From: Rhizobium croatiense
GTDB taxonomy: Bacteria > Pseudomonadota > Alphaproteobacteria > Rhizobiales > Rhizobiaceae
DNA length: 64,000 bases
Assembly: GCF_019793465.1 (NCBI RefSeq)
Contig: NZ_JAILYJ010000014.1
Coordinates: 1-64,000 of the forward strand
Direction: 5' to 3'
In this document: positions 1-7,266 of the stretch, piece after piece
Position numbering within the stretch: position 1 is the stretch's first letter
Layout of the letters: each line of letters opens with the position of its first letter
Position numbers and translations under genes: made by a program
The notes under the pieces: generated by a model
What the model was told of the DNA's origin: nothing
The model's input: only the letters and a program-made list of their open reading frames with translations
The model's database searches: none

Positions 1-166
1 TGACTCAGGTGAGTATTTCCAGCTCTACAGCCCCACCTATGGCGAAGGATTGTTCTTCGAGATCGTCGAGCGGCGCGGTTATCGCGGTTATGGGGCCGCC
101 AATGCCATCTTCAGGATCGCCGCGCTGCGGAAGCATCTAAGGCCGGCGGGCCTGCCCCGCGACTGA
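1..166 (+). CDS. C-terminal fragment of a sugar phosphate isomerase / 4-HPPD-like dioxygenase
   Basis: Only the last 54 codons are present; the reading frame begins at base 2 and stops at TGA 164-166. The fragment carries a motif of the type GLFFEIVERR followed by GYGAANAIFR, which resembles the C-terminal metal-binding strand of 4-hydroxyphenylpyruvate dioxygenase-type domains (the Glu of FFEIV is the expected iron ligand). Rhizobial two-domain proteins that fuse a TIM-barrel isomerase with an HPPD-like domain (QuiC-type 3-dehydroshikimate dehydratases) end in this way. The N-terminal domain is outside the window, so the exact reaction cannot be decided here. Confidence 0.65.
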   Translation, partial: DSGEYFQLYSPTYGEGLFFEIVERRGYRGYGAANAIFRIAALRKHLRPAGLPRD

Positions 167-348
167 GGTGCCAGATCAGGCCTTGCAGCATGAGCTGCCC
201 GCCGGCGGGACCCATGGCGGCTGCCGGGTTCCGAAGCTCTCGTGTATTCTCGCCTTTTCGTGCATTGCCCATCATCGATTTCGCCTGTTAGACTTCCCCC
301 ATCTGTTTCATCACCTATGTGCTTGTTTTTCGGGAGGCTGTTTTAGCC

Positions 349-1143
349 ATGACAGAACTTGCTCAATCGCTCGCATCCATCAAACTGCCGGATCTTGCCG
401 GCAAGGCCGTGCTGATTACCGGCGCCTCGACCGGGATCGGGGCGGCGCTTGCCCGCGCCTTTGCCGCCCAAGGGGCCAAGGTCGGGGTGCATTACAATGC
501 CAGCCGCGAACCGGCGGAAAAGCTCGCCGAGGAGATCCGGGCTGCTGGCGGCTTCGTGCATCTGATCCAGGGCGACGTCGCCAGGGAAGGCGAGACGGAG
601 CGGGTCGTCGAAGAGACGGCGAAGACCTTCGGTCATCTCGACGGCCTCATCAACAATGCCGGCGGCATGCTGGGGCGCAAGCCGACCTCGGAATATACCG
701 ACGCGCATTATGCCGCGGTGATGGATCTCAATGCCCGCTCGGTGCTGGCGGCGACGCGGGCGGCCCATCCCTGGCTGAAAAAGCAGGGCGGCTTCATCAT
801 CAACACGACATCGATCGCGGCGCGCAACGGCGGCGGCAATGGCGCGATCCTCTATGCGGCGTCCAAGGGCTTCGTCTCGACGATCACCCGCGGCCATGCC
901 AAGGAATTCGTCGCCGACAGGATCCGCGTCAACGCCGTGGCGCCGGGCGTCATCGCCACTCCTTTCCACGAGCGTTATACCGATGACGAGCAGATGGAGC
1001 TGCAGCGCAAGTCGATCCCGATGGGTTTCGTCGGCACCTCTGAGGATTGCGTCGGCGCCTATCTCTTTCTCGCCTCGCCGACGCTTTCAGGCTACATCAC
1101 CGGGCAGATCATCGAGGTCAATGGCGGTCAGCTGATGCCATAA
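349..1143 (+). CDS. SDR-family NAD(P)-dependent oxidoreductase
   Basis: A 264-residue classical short-chain dehydrogenase/reductase. The cofactor-binding glycine motif TGASTGIG lies at residues 24-31, the NNAGG motif near residue 101, and the catalytic S...Y..SK pattern near 150-175 (YAASKG). The C-terminus ends in the usual GGQ loop. Start ATG 349 is chosen over an upstream in-frame GTG at 319 because GGGAGG sits at 332-337 and the protein then begins at normal SDR length. It is a FabG-like member by sequence, but it is not beside fatty acid genes and the substrate cannot be named. It stands alone between the upstream dioxygenase fragment and the stress-type promoter of glgX. Confidence 0.85.
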   Translation: MTELAQSLASIKLPDLAGKAVLITGASTGIGAALARAFAAQGAKVGVHYNASREPAEKLAEEIRAAGGFVHLIQGDVAREGETERVVEETAKTFGHLDGLINNAGGMLGRKPTSEYTDAHYAAVMDLNARSVLAATRAAHPWLKKQGGFIINTTSIAARNGGGNGAILYAASKGFVSTITRGHAKEFVADRIRVNAVAPGVIATPFHERYTDDEQMELQRKSIPMGFVGTSEDCVGAYLFLASPTLSGYITGQIIEVNGGQLMP

Positions 1144-1185
1144 GTCATTCTCCCCGGAGGTTCTCTCTTCCTTTTCCCTCGCAAG

Positions 1186-1210
1186 GGAACTTTCGAACCG
1201 CCGTCACGTT
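1186..1210 (+). promoter_or_regulatory. EcfG/RpoE2-type stress promoter upstream of glgX
   Basis: GGAAC at 1186-1190, 16 bases, then CGTT at 1207-1210. This is an exact fit to the alphaproteobacterial general-stress sigma consensus (GGAAC-N16/17-CGTT). Transcription would begin near 1217, about 26 bases before the glgX start. Assignment is by motif only. Confidence 0.65.
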
Positions 1211-1242
1211 TCCCGCTTGGCCATATTTTCAAGCGGGGCACT

Positions 1243-3399
1243 ATGAGCTTTTCATTTTCGGAACTCGACTTCCTCAAACCGGAACTCGGGGCGGAATATA
1301 TTGGTTCAGGCACCCACTTCGCCGTCTTCTCGGCCCATGCGGAACAGATCGAACTTTGTCTCTTCTCTCCCGACGGAAAGCAAGAGATCGCGCGGCTGCC
1401 GCTGCCGAAACGCGAGGGCGACATCTGGTCGGGCTATATCGCCGGCGTCGGCCCTGGCACCGTCTATGGCTATCGCGCCCATGGGCCCTATGACCCGCAG
1501 GCCGGTCATCGCTTCAATCCGAACAAGCTCCTGCTCGATCCCTATGCCAAGCAGGTAACGGGTGAGCTGAAATGGGACGACGCGCTGTTCGGCTACCGGA
1601 TCGGCGAGGACGATCTTTCCTTCGACGATCGCGACAGCGCCCCCTTCATGGTCAAGAGCGTGGTGCAGGATCCGGACTTTGACTGGGCCGGTGAAGAAGC
1701 CATCCGTCGGCCCTGGACCGACACCATCATCTACGAGGCGCATGTGCGCGGCCTGACGATGACGCATCCGAAAGTGCCGGACCGGCTGCGCGGCACTTTT
1801 CTCGGCATGTGCAGCGATCCGATCATCGATCATCTCGTCAAGCTTGGCATTTCGGCGATTGAGCTCCTGCCGATCCAGTATTTCCTGGACGATCGTTATC
1901 TCCTGGAGAAGAACCTTCGTAACTACTGGGGCTACCAGACGCTCGGCTTCTTTGCGCCGCAATCGCGCTACATGTCCGGCGACAAGATCACCGAAATCAA
2001 GACCATGGTGAAGCGGTTCCATGCCGCCGGCATCGAAGTCATCATGGATGTGGTCTACAACCACAGCGCCGAAGGCAGCGAGAAGGGGCCGACGCTTTCC
2101 TTCCGCGGCCTCGACAATGCGAGCTATTATATTCTTTCCCCCGATGATCCCCGCCACACCTTCGACACCACAGGCACCGGCAATACGCTGAATGTCGCCA
2201 ATCCGATGGTGATGCGCATGGTGCTCGACAGCCTGCGCTACTGGGTGGGCGTCATGCATATAGACGGCTTCCGCTTCGATCTCGCCAGCACGCTCGGGCG
2301 GCAGGCGTTGGAATTCGACCGTCAGGGCCTGTTCTTCGGCGCTATCCGGCAGGATCCGATCCTCTCGGGCGTCAAGCTGATCGCCGAACCTTGGGATATC
2401 GGCGAAGGCGGATATCAGGTCGGCGGGTTCCCGCACCCTTTCCGAGAGTGGAACGACAAGTTCCGCGACGACGTGCGCCGTTTCTGGAAGGGCGACGGCG
2501 GCATGGTGTCGGAACTGGCGGCGCGGATCACCGGCTCGGCGCTGCAGTTCAACCATTCGGACCGGGGGGCGACCTCCTCGATCAATCTCCTGTCGGCCCA
2601 TGACGGCTTCACCCTGATGGACACCGTCTCCTTCGACGGCAAGCACAACGAGGCGAACGGCGAGGACAACCGGGACGGCCATTCGGACAATCATTCCGAC
2701 AATATGGGCGCCGAGGGCGCCACCGATAACGCCGATATCAACACCGCGCGGGCGCGGCGGCGGCGCAACATGATGGCGACGCTGATGCTCTCCCAGGGCG
2801 TGCCGATGATCCTGGCCGGCGACGAGCTCGGCAACAGCCAGGGCGGCAACAACAACGCCTATTGCCAGGACAACAAGATCGGCTGGACCGGCTGGGATGG
2901 CCTCGATGATCCCTTCCTCGATTTCTGCCGGCAGGCCGTCGCCTTCCGCAAGGCCCATCCGGTCCTCAGGCAGGAGCGGTTCCTGACCGGCGAGGTGAGC
3001 GAGGACGGGCGCATCGAGATCGCCTGGTACAAGCCGGACGGCAGTTTCATGGATGACGGGGCCTGGAACGACGACGGACTGCAAGTGCTCGGCGTCTACC
3101 TCTCGAAAAGCGCGCATGCGCCGGATACCGAGGCGATGGACGACCTCTTCCTGGTCTTCAACGCCGGCGGTGACTGCGAAGTTCATCTACCTGTCGTCAA
3201 CGGCCTGAAAAAGTGGTCCCGGGTTCTAGACACCGGAGCGGAGACCGGTGCCTTCGATGTGCACGATCAGGACAATCCCTTCATGGTCTACACTCAGAGC
3301 CTGGCCGTGTTTGCGCCGAAAGGACAGACCCAGCCGCCGGAGGGGGCAACGAAGGCCCAGCGCCGCCGGTGGTTCCAGTTTGGCCGTCGCGGCAAATAG
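1243..3399 (+). CDS. glgX: Glycogen debranching enzyme GlgX (isoamylase type)
   Basis: A 718-residue GH13 protein that hydrolyses alpha-1,6 branches of glycogen in the cytoplasm. An N-terminal CBM48-like domain covers about residues 10-110, followed by the catalytic barrel. The barrel shows DVVYNHSAEGS (region I), DGFRFDLAS with the nucleophile Asp, IAEPWD with the acid Glu, and LLSAHDGF with the third acidic residue. It is somewhat longer than E. coli GlgX (about 657 residues), with a Gly/Gln/Arg-rich tail. No other glycogen gene is adjacent: the gene is followed after 15 bases by topoisomerase IB, an unusual partner, and preceded by a stress-type promoter. It may therefore be a second, stress-linked copy beside the main glg locus; this is inference. 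Confidence 0.92.
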   Translation: MSFSFSELDFLKPELGAEYIGSGTHFAVFSAHAEQIELCLFSPDGKQEIARLPLPKREGDIWSGYIAGVGPGTVYGYRAHGPYDPQAGHRFNPNKLLLDPYAKQVTGELKWDDALFGYRIGEDDLSFDDRDSAPFMVKSVVQDPDFDWAGEEAIRRPWTDTIIYEAHVRGLTMTHPKVPDRLRGTFLGMCSDPIIDHLVKLGISAIELLPIQYFLDDRYLLEKNLRNYWGYQTLGFFAPQSRYMSGDKITEIKTMVKRFHAAGIEVIMDVVYNHSAEGSEKGPTLSFRGLDNASYYILSPDDPRHTFDTTGTGNTLNVANPMVMRMVLDSLRYWVGVMHIDGFRFDLASTLGRQALEFDRQGLFFGAIRQDPILSGVKLIAEPWDIGEGGYQVGGFPHPFREWNDKFRDDVRRFWKGDGGMVSELAARITGSALQFNHSDRGATSSINLLSAHDGFTLMDTVSFDGKHNEANGEDNRDGHSDNHSDNMGAEGATDNADINTARARRRRNMMATLMLSQGVPMILAGDELGNSQGGNNNAYCQDNKIGWTGWDGLDDPFLDFCRQAVAFRKAHPVLRQERFLTGEVSEDGRIEIAWYKPDGSFMDDGAWNDDGLQVLGVYLSKSAHAPDTEAMDDLFLVFNAGGDCEVHLPVVNGLKKWSRVLDTGAETGAFDVHDQDNPFMVYTQSLAVFAPKGQTQPPEGATKAQRRRWFQFGRRGK

Positions 3400-3414
3400 C
3401 AGGTCGTCAACAGC

Positions 3415-4422
3415 ATGAATGCCGAAGCCATCACCGATCTTGGCCTCATCTATGTCAGCGATACCGAACCGGGCATTCGCAGACGAAGGAAAGGCAAGGG
3501 CTTCAGCTATGTGATGCCTGATGGCACGACGCTTTCCGATGAGTTGCAGCGGGCGCGCATCGGCGCGCTCGGCCTGCCGCCGGCCTATGAGAATGTCTGG
3601 ATCTGTCTCTACGAGAACGGTCATCTCCAGGCGACCGGCATCGATGCGCGCGGGCGCAAGCAATACCGTTATCACAAGGAGTGGCAATCCTTCCGCAGCG
3701 CCGGAAAATTCCACCAGCTGATCGAATTCGGCCGAGCATTGCCGAAGATCCGCCGCACCGTGCTGCGCCATCTCGATACCGGTGCGGAGGATGTCAAAGG
3801 CGTGCTGGCGGCTTTGACGACGCTGCTCGACGAGGCGCATCTGCGGGTCGGCAACCAGGCCTATGTCAGGGAGAACGGCACCTATGGCGCAACGACGCTG
3901 TTGAAGCGGCACCTGAAAATCGTTGACGGGCGGATCGAGCTGAAGTTCCGCGCCAAGGGCGGCAAGCGCGTCCAGCGCAGCCTCAAGCATCCCAGGTTGC
4001 AGAAGATCCTGGAAGAGATTGCCGATCTGCCCGGCCGCCAGCTGTTCGTCTGGAAGGATCAAGGCGGGGCGCTGAAACCGGTCGATTCCGGCCGGCTGAA
4101 TGCTTATCTGGCCGAGATATCGGGCATTCCGATCTCCGCCAAGACGTTTCGCACCTGGGCCGGATCCCTGGCGGCCTTCGGCATGGCGCGCGAAAGAATT
4201 GCCGGCGGCCGCCGGCCGACGGTCAAGGAAATGTCGGAGGCGGCGGCCGACGCGCTGCACAATACGCCGGCAATTTCACGCTCGAGCTACATCCATCCGG
4301 CGATCATCGCGCTCGCCGGCAATGACCATCCTGTGATCGAGGATCGCAACGAGCCGCTGCGGGGCTTGCGGGCGGAAGAAAACAGGCTACTTGATTTCCT
4401 GACACGCGAGATCGAGGAATGA
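3415..4422 (+). CDS. DNA topoisomerase IB (poxvirus/eukaryote-like)
   Basis: A 335-residue type IB topoisomerase, which relaxes supercoils through a 3'-phosphotyrosyl intermediate without ATP. The N-terminal part (GLIYVSDTEPGIRRRR, ..GLPPAYENVWIC) matches the bacterial TopIB N-domain. The C-terminal catalytic domain has the KTFRTWAGS helix and the active-site Tyr292 in SSYIHP. Length is typical of bacterial TopIB (about 340-350). The start ATG 3415 lies 15 bases after the glgX stop with no strong ribosome site, suggesting read-through from glgX. Its stop overlaps the next start by four bases (ATGA), so it is translationally coupled to the LigD-like polymerase. It is not a phage integrase despite the shared Tyr/Arg fold. 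Confidence 0.9.
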   Translation: MNAEAITDLGLIYVSDTEPGIRRRRKGKGFSYVMPDGTTLSDELQRARIGALGLPPAYENVWICLYENGHLQATGIDARGRKQYRYHKEWQSFRSAGKFHQLIEFGRALPKIRRTVLRHLDTGAEDVKGVLAALTTLLDEAHLRVGNQAYVRENGTYGATTLLKRHLKIVDGRIELKFRAKGGKRVQRSLKHPRLQKILEEIADLPGRQLFVWKDQGGALKPVDSGRLNAYLAEISGIPISAKTFRTWAGSLAAFGMARERIAGGRRPTVKEMSEAAADALHNTPAISRSSYIHPAIIALAGNDHPVIEDRNEPLRGLRAEENRLLDFLTREIEE

Positions 4423-5297
4423 GCCCTGCAAACCCGCCGACATCGGACGTATCCCTGACCCACCCCGACCGGCTTTACTGGCCGGACGAGGGTGTGACCA
4501 AGCAGAAGCTGGCGGATTATTACGCCGCTGTCTGGCGTTTCATGGCACCTTATCTCGTCAACCGGCCGTTGGCGCTGTTGCGCCTGCCGGACGGCATTAA
4601 AAGCCACCAGCGGTTTTTCCAGAAACATGGCTGGAAGGGCATGAATTCCCATATCGAGGAGATCGCCGACCCGCAGGACGCGGACGGCGAAAAACTGCTG
4701 CGCATTTCCGATTTCGACGGGCTTGTCGCGCTGGTGCAATCGGCCGCACTTGAAATTCACCCCTGGGGCACGACGACCGATCATTGGGAAAGACCTGATA
4801 TGATCATCATGGATCTCGATCCTGGCGAGGACGTGGCCTGGAGCGCGGTGACATCGGCAGCGCTTGACGTAAAGGAGCGGCTGGAAGCCCGCGGGCTTGC
4901 CGCCTTCGTCAAGACCTCCGGCGGCAAGGGGCTGCATGTGGTGGCGCCGCTTGCGCCGAAGGCCGGCTGGGCCGAGGTGAAGGATTTCGCCCATACGCTT
5001 GCCGAAAGCATGTCGGCCGATGCGCCGGAGAAGTATCTGGCAACCGCGACGAAGGCAAAACGCGGTGGGCATATCTATATCGATTATCTCCGCAACGGCC
5101 GCGGCAGCACGGCGGTCGCGCCCTATTCGACCAGGGCGCGGCCGGGTGCGCCGGTGTCGATGCCGCTCGATTGGTCCGACCTGAAGGAACTCATCGGTCC
5201 GGCCGCCTTCACTCTCGCCAATGTGCCGCAGCGGCTGGAGACCAGGCCGCGCGATCCCTGGGGTGAATTCTTCGATGCAGCCGTGCCGCTGCAATGA
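4419..5297 (+). CDS. ligD: Stand-alone LigD-type polymerase/primase (PolDom) protein
   Basis: A 292-residue protein made only of the LigD polymerase domain (archaeo-eukaryotic primase fold), which fills and extends DNA ends, often with ribonucleotides, during non-homologous end joining. Visible signatures are the opening LTHPDRLYWPDEG, the metal-binding DLDPGE near residues 131-136, SGGKGLHVVAPL near 167, and IDYLRN near 226. There is no phosphoesterase or ligase domain. The ATG overlaps the topoisomerase stop. The matching ligase domain and two Ku genes occur about 26 kb away in this window, so the NHEJ machinery is split. Which LigD paralogue number it would take cannot be told. Confidence 0.9.
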   Translation: MSPANPPTSDVSLTHPDRLYWPDEGVTKQKLADYYAAVWRFMAPYLVNRPLALLRLPDGIKSHQRFFQKHGWKGMNSHIEEIADPQDADGEKLLRISDFDGLVALVQSAALEIHPWGTTTDHWERPDMIIMDLDPGEDVAWSAVTSAALDVKERLEARGLAAFVKTSGGKGLHVVAPLAPKAGWAEVKDFAHTLAESMSADAPEKYLATATKAKRGGHIYIDYLRNGRGSTAVAPYSTRARPGAPVSMPLDWSDLKELIGPAAFTLANVPQRLETRPRDPWGEFFDAAVPLQ

Positions 5298-5306
5298 ATG
5301 GCCCGC

Positions 5307-6032
5307 TCATTCCGTGCTGTCGAGTTCGGGATAATGTCTGAAAATCCCCTCCTCGTTGAAGGCGAGGCGGCGAGGGGAGGCGAGATAGCGGGCGATGTTC
5401 GGCCGCTTTGCCACCGCAGCATGCAGGGCCAGAAGGGCGGGGTAATCCGCCTTGCGTTTGGCCATGGCCTTCGGAAAGGCATAGGTCAGGCCTTCGATCA
5501 CCTGGAAGAGCGAAAGGTCGACATAGGTAAGAACGTCGCCGACGATATGGCCGGAACCATCAGGGTTTTGCCGCAGCACACGCTCGAAATAACCAAGGTA
5601 CTTCGGAACGCGCTGGCCGATAAAGGCCGCCGAGCGGGCCTTCGCCTCCTGCTTCTGCTCTTCGTAATATCGCCCCATGTCGATCGGGTGATGGGTGTCG
5701 TGCACCTCGGCGACGAAGTCAGTGACGGTAAGCTGCAGGCCGTTGGCGACATGCCGAAGGCCCTCATCCCCAGGCGTAAGCCCCAGCCTCGGGCCGAGAT
5801 AAAACAGGATGTTGGCGACATGCGGGATAATCAGATCGCCATCCTTCAGGAAGGGTGGCGCGAATGGAATATGCGCTTCGCTTTCGCTTTCCAGGATCTC
5901 GAACATGGCGCCGGTGCCGCGGCCGGGGTCACGGGCAATGTCGACATAATCGGCGCCGGCCTCTTCCAGTGCCAGCCGTACGAATTCGCCGCGCCCCTGG
6001 ATGCCGTCCCAATAATAAAGCTCATAGGCCAT
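5307..6032 (-). CDS. Glutathione S-transferase family protein
   Basis: A 241-residue cytosolic GST-like protein. The N-terminal thioredoxin-fold half begins with YELYYWDGIQGRGEFVRLALEEAG, placing a Tyr and an Arg where sigma-class-like GSTs bind glutathione; a cis-Pro-type PFAPPFL segment follows and an all-helical second half spans about residues 90-220. It is the last gene of a minus-strand operon: only six bases separate it from the DUF3175 gene upstream. It ends nine bases from the convergent polymerase gene. The likely role is detoxification or stress protection; substrate unknown. Confidence 0.8.
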   Translation of the reverse strand: MAYELYYWDGIQGRGEFVRLALEEAGADYVDIARDPGRGTGAMFEILESESEAHIPFAPPFLKDGDLIIPHVANILFYLGPRLGLTPGDEGLRHVANGLQLTVTDFVAEVHDTHHPIDMGRYYEEQKQEAKARSAAFIGQRVPKYLGYFERVLRQNPDGSGHIVGDVLTYVDLSLFQVIEGLTYAFPKAMAKRKADYPALLALHAAVAKRPNIARYLASPRRLAFNEEGIFRHYPELDSTE

Positions 6033-6038
6033 CTCAGC

Positions 6039-6329
6039 TCAATCCTTCGGTTTACGACCGAAGTCTTTTCGCAGTTCGTCCTTGGCCTCTTCAAGGGTGG
6101 CCCGCCGTTTTTTTGTCAATTGGTCGCCGGCGCGGTTGATGTAGAAGGTCAGCATCGACATGGCCGCGCGAAACGGACTCGACTTGCGGCGATGGCTCTC
6201 CTCGGCCGAATGCTTGACCGAGCGGGCAATCTTCTTCGGATCGTCCGATTTGAACACGCCTTCCTTCAGGTCCATTGCGTCGCTGTGTTCGGTGACGTCC
6301 TGCGACCATTTCTTCTTCGATTTGGCCAT
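6039..6329 (-). CDS. DUF3175 family protein
   Basis: A 96-residue basic protein beginning MAKSKKKWSQDVTEHS. The central segment KSDDPKKIARSLK-like (here IARSVKHSAEES) followed by SPFRAAMSMLTFYINRAG is the conserved core of DUF3175. Start ATG at 6329 has AAAGGA about ten bases upstream. Function is not known; the family is small and Lys/Arg-rich. It sits between the KGG-type protein and GST genes in one operon headed by a stress-type promoter, which suggests a role in the general stress response. Confidence 0.8.
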   Translation of the reverse strand: MAKSKKKWSQDVTEHSDAMDLKEGVFKSDDPKKIARSVKHSAEESHRRKSSPFRAAMSMLTFYINRAGDQLTKKRRATLEEAKDELRKDFGRKPKD

Positions 6330-6384
6330 TGCGAATCCTTTTGACGGAGACGGGCGGCGCAGGCCGCCGCCGTTTCCGCCATCC

Positions 6385-6699
6385 TTAGTGGTGGCTGTGG
6401 TGTTCGTTGCGCTTGCGCGTCGCTGCCGCCTTCTTGGCCGAGGCGGACCGTTCCTCCTTCGAGCGCGCCGCCGATGCAGCGCCGCCGGCGCGGCCGCCCT
6501 TTTCTGAGGATTCATGCGTATCCTTCTTGCCGCGGCCGGATCCGGATTTGTTGCCGCCGCCGCTTTCCTTGTTGACCGTCGCCCAGGCACGCCGTTCAGC
6601 TTCCTTCTCGGAAACGCCGCGATCCTCGTAGCTTTCCTCGATATGCTCGGCCTTGCGCTTCTGCTTGTCGGTATAGTCGGATTTGTCTCCTCGCGGCAT
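6385..6699 (-). CDS. Small basic 'plasmid stabilization'-type protein with KGG-like motif
   Basis: A 104-residue protein. Residues 1-50 (start MPRGDKSDYTDKQKRKAEHIEESY, then GVSEKEAERRAWATVNKESGGG) match a family that genome annotations often call plasmid stabilization protein; the name has little functional support. The tail is a Lys/Arg/Ala/Ser-rich, histone-like stretch with an EKGGRAGG motif and ends in a His-rich NEHHSHH. AGGAGG lies six bases before the ATG. It heads the operon with DUF3175 and GST, 45 bases or so downstream of the predicted stress-promoter start site. A nucleic-acid-binding stress protein is a reasonable guess only. Confidence 0.75.
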   Translation of the reverse strand: MPRGDKSDYTDKQKRKAEHIEESYEDRGVSEKEAERRAWATVNKESGGGNKSGSGRGKKDTHESSEKGGRAGGAASAARSKEERSASAKKAAATRKRNEHHSHH

Positions 6700-6750
6700 C
6701 TTCGCCTCCTGTTGTTTGCAAAGCGATGGAATGCGTTTTTAGGAGAATCC

Positions 6751-6775
6751 AACCGGTGCGGAGCGCAAAAGTTCC
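6751..6775 (-). promoter_or_regulatory. EcfG/RpoE2-type promoter for the KGG-DUF3175-GST operon
   Basis: On the minus strand GGAAC (6775-6771), 16 bases, GGTT (6754-6751). It fits GGAAC-N18-TT. The predicted start near 6744 lies about 45 bases before the ATG at 6699. It is one of two such sites facing away from each other in this 175-base gap. Confidence 0.55.
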
Positions 6776-6800
6776 CTCGAAGGTCATTGCCCCGGATTTC

Positions 6801-6826
6801 GGAACAAAAGCCGATTTTGTCAGGTT
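6801..6826 (+). promoter_or_regulatory. EcfG/RpoE2-type promoter for the gene at 6875
   Basis: GGAAC 6801-6805, 17 bases, GGTT 6823-6826, fitting GGAAC-N19-TT. It faces the frameshifted hypothetical gene with a predicted leader of about 42 bases. Confidence 0.5.
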
Positions 6827-6874
6827 TTCGAGGGGAAAACCTGCATAATCCTGATATAGCAATGAGCCGAGAAC

Positions 6875-7266
6875 ATGGAAAAACACTTCGTCAAAGCCGA
6901 TGGAACCGGCATGATCGACGTGAACGGCCAGATATCGCCGGTCACCTACACTGTCAGCTTCAAGGAGGGAATGGGCCATTCCTATCAGGTCGATTCCGCC
7001 GGATGGCGCCGCGCGACTGGCTGCTGCAGAGGGGTTTCAACCGTGATGCCGTGCTCGTCAGCCAGAGCGGCGCGCGTATTCCTGTATATCACGATGGTGC
7101 CAACCATCACGGTGACGGTCATCACGACGGTGGCCGCCTGGATCCTGCCGAAGCGATTTCGATCGAGCTGACGGCGCGCGACGACAGCTGCACCAGCGAG
7201 GCTGATCTGATGGGCAAATATCCGGAGTTCGACAGTTTTAGAGCCGCTGCTGCAGGGCGGTCTTGA
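6875..7266 (+). pseudogene. Hypothetical protein gene, apparently broken by a frameshift near 7000
   Basis: From ATG 6875 the first frame encodes a sensible start (MEKHFVKADGTGMIDVNGQI, then VTYTVSFKEGMGHSYQVD) but then degrades into Cys/Arg-rich text. The next frame gives a protein-like continuation from about 6991 (MAPRDWLLQRGFNRDAVLV..., ending YPEFDSF) to the stop at 7264-7266. Joining the two needs one extra base around 6990-7000, so this copy carries an apparent single-base deletion, either real or a sequencing error. Conceptual joined length is about 130 residues. The family is not recognised. The 3' end overlaps the convergent histidine kinase gene by 29 bases. Confidence 0.5.

Noticed and set aside
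1306..3186. Long frame opposite glgX
   Set aside because: Shadow of the glgX coding sequence; no recognisable motif.
3415..4422. Phage-type tyrosine recombinase
   Set aside because: N- and C-domains match bacterial topoisomerase IB, including the SSYIHP active site; no attachment sites or phage genes nearby.
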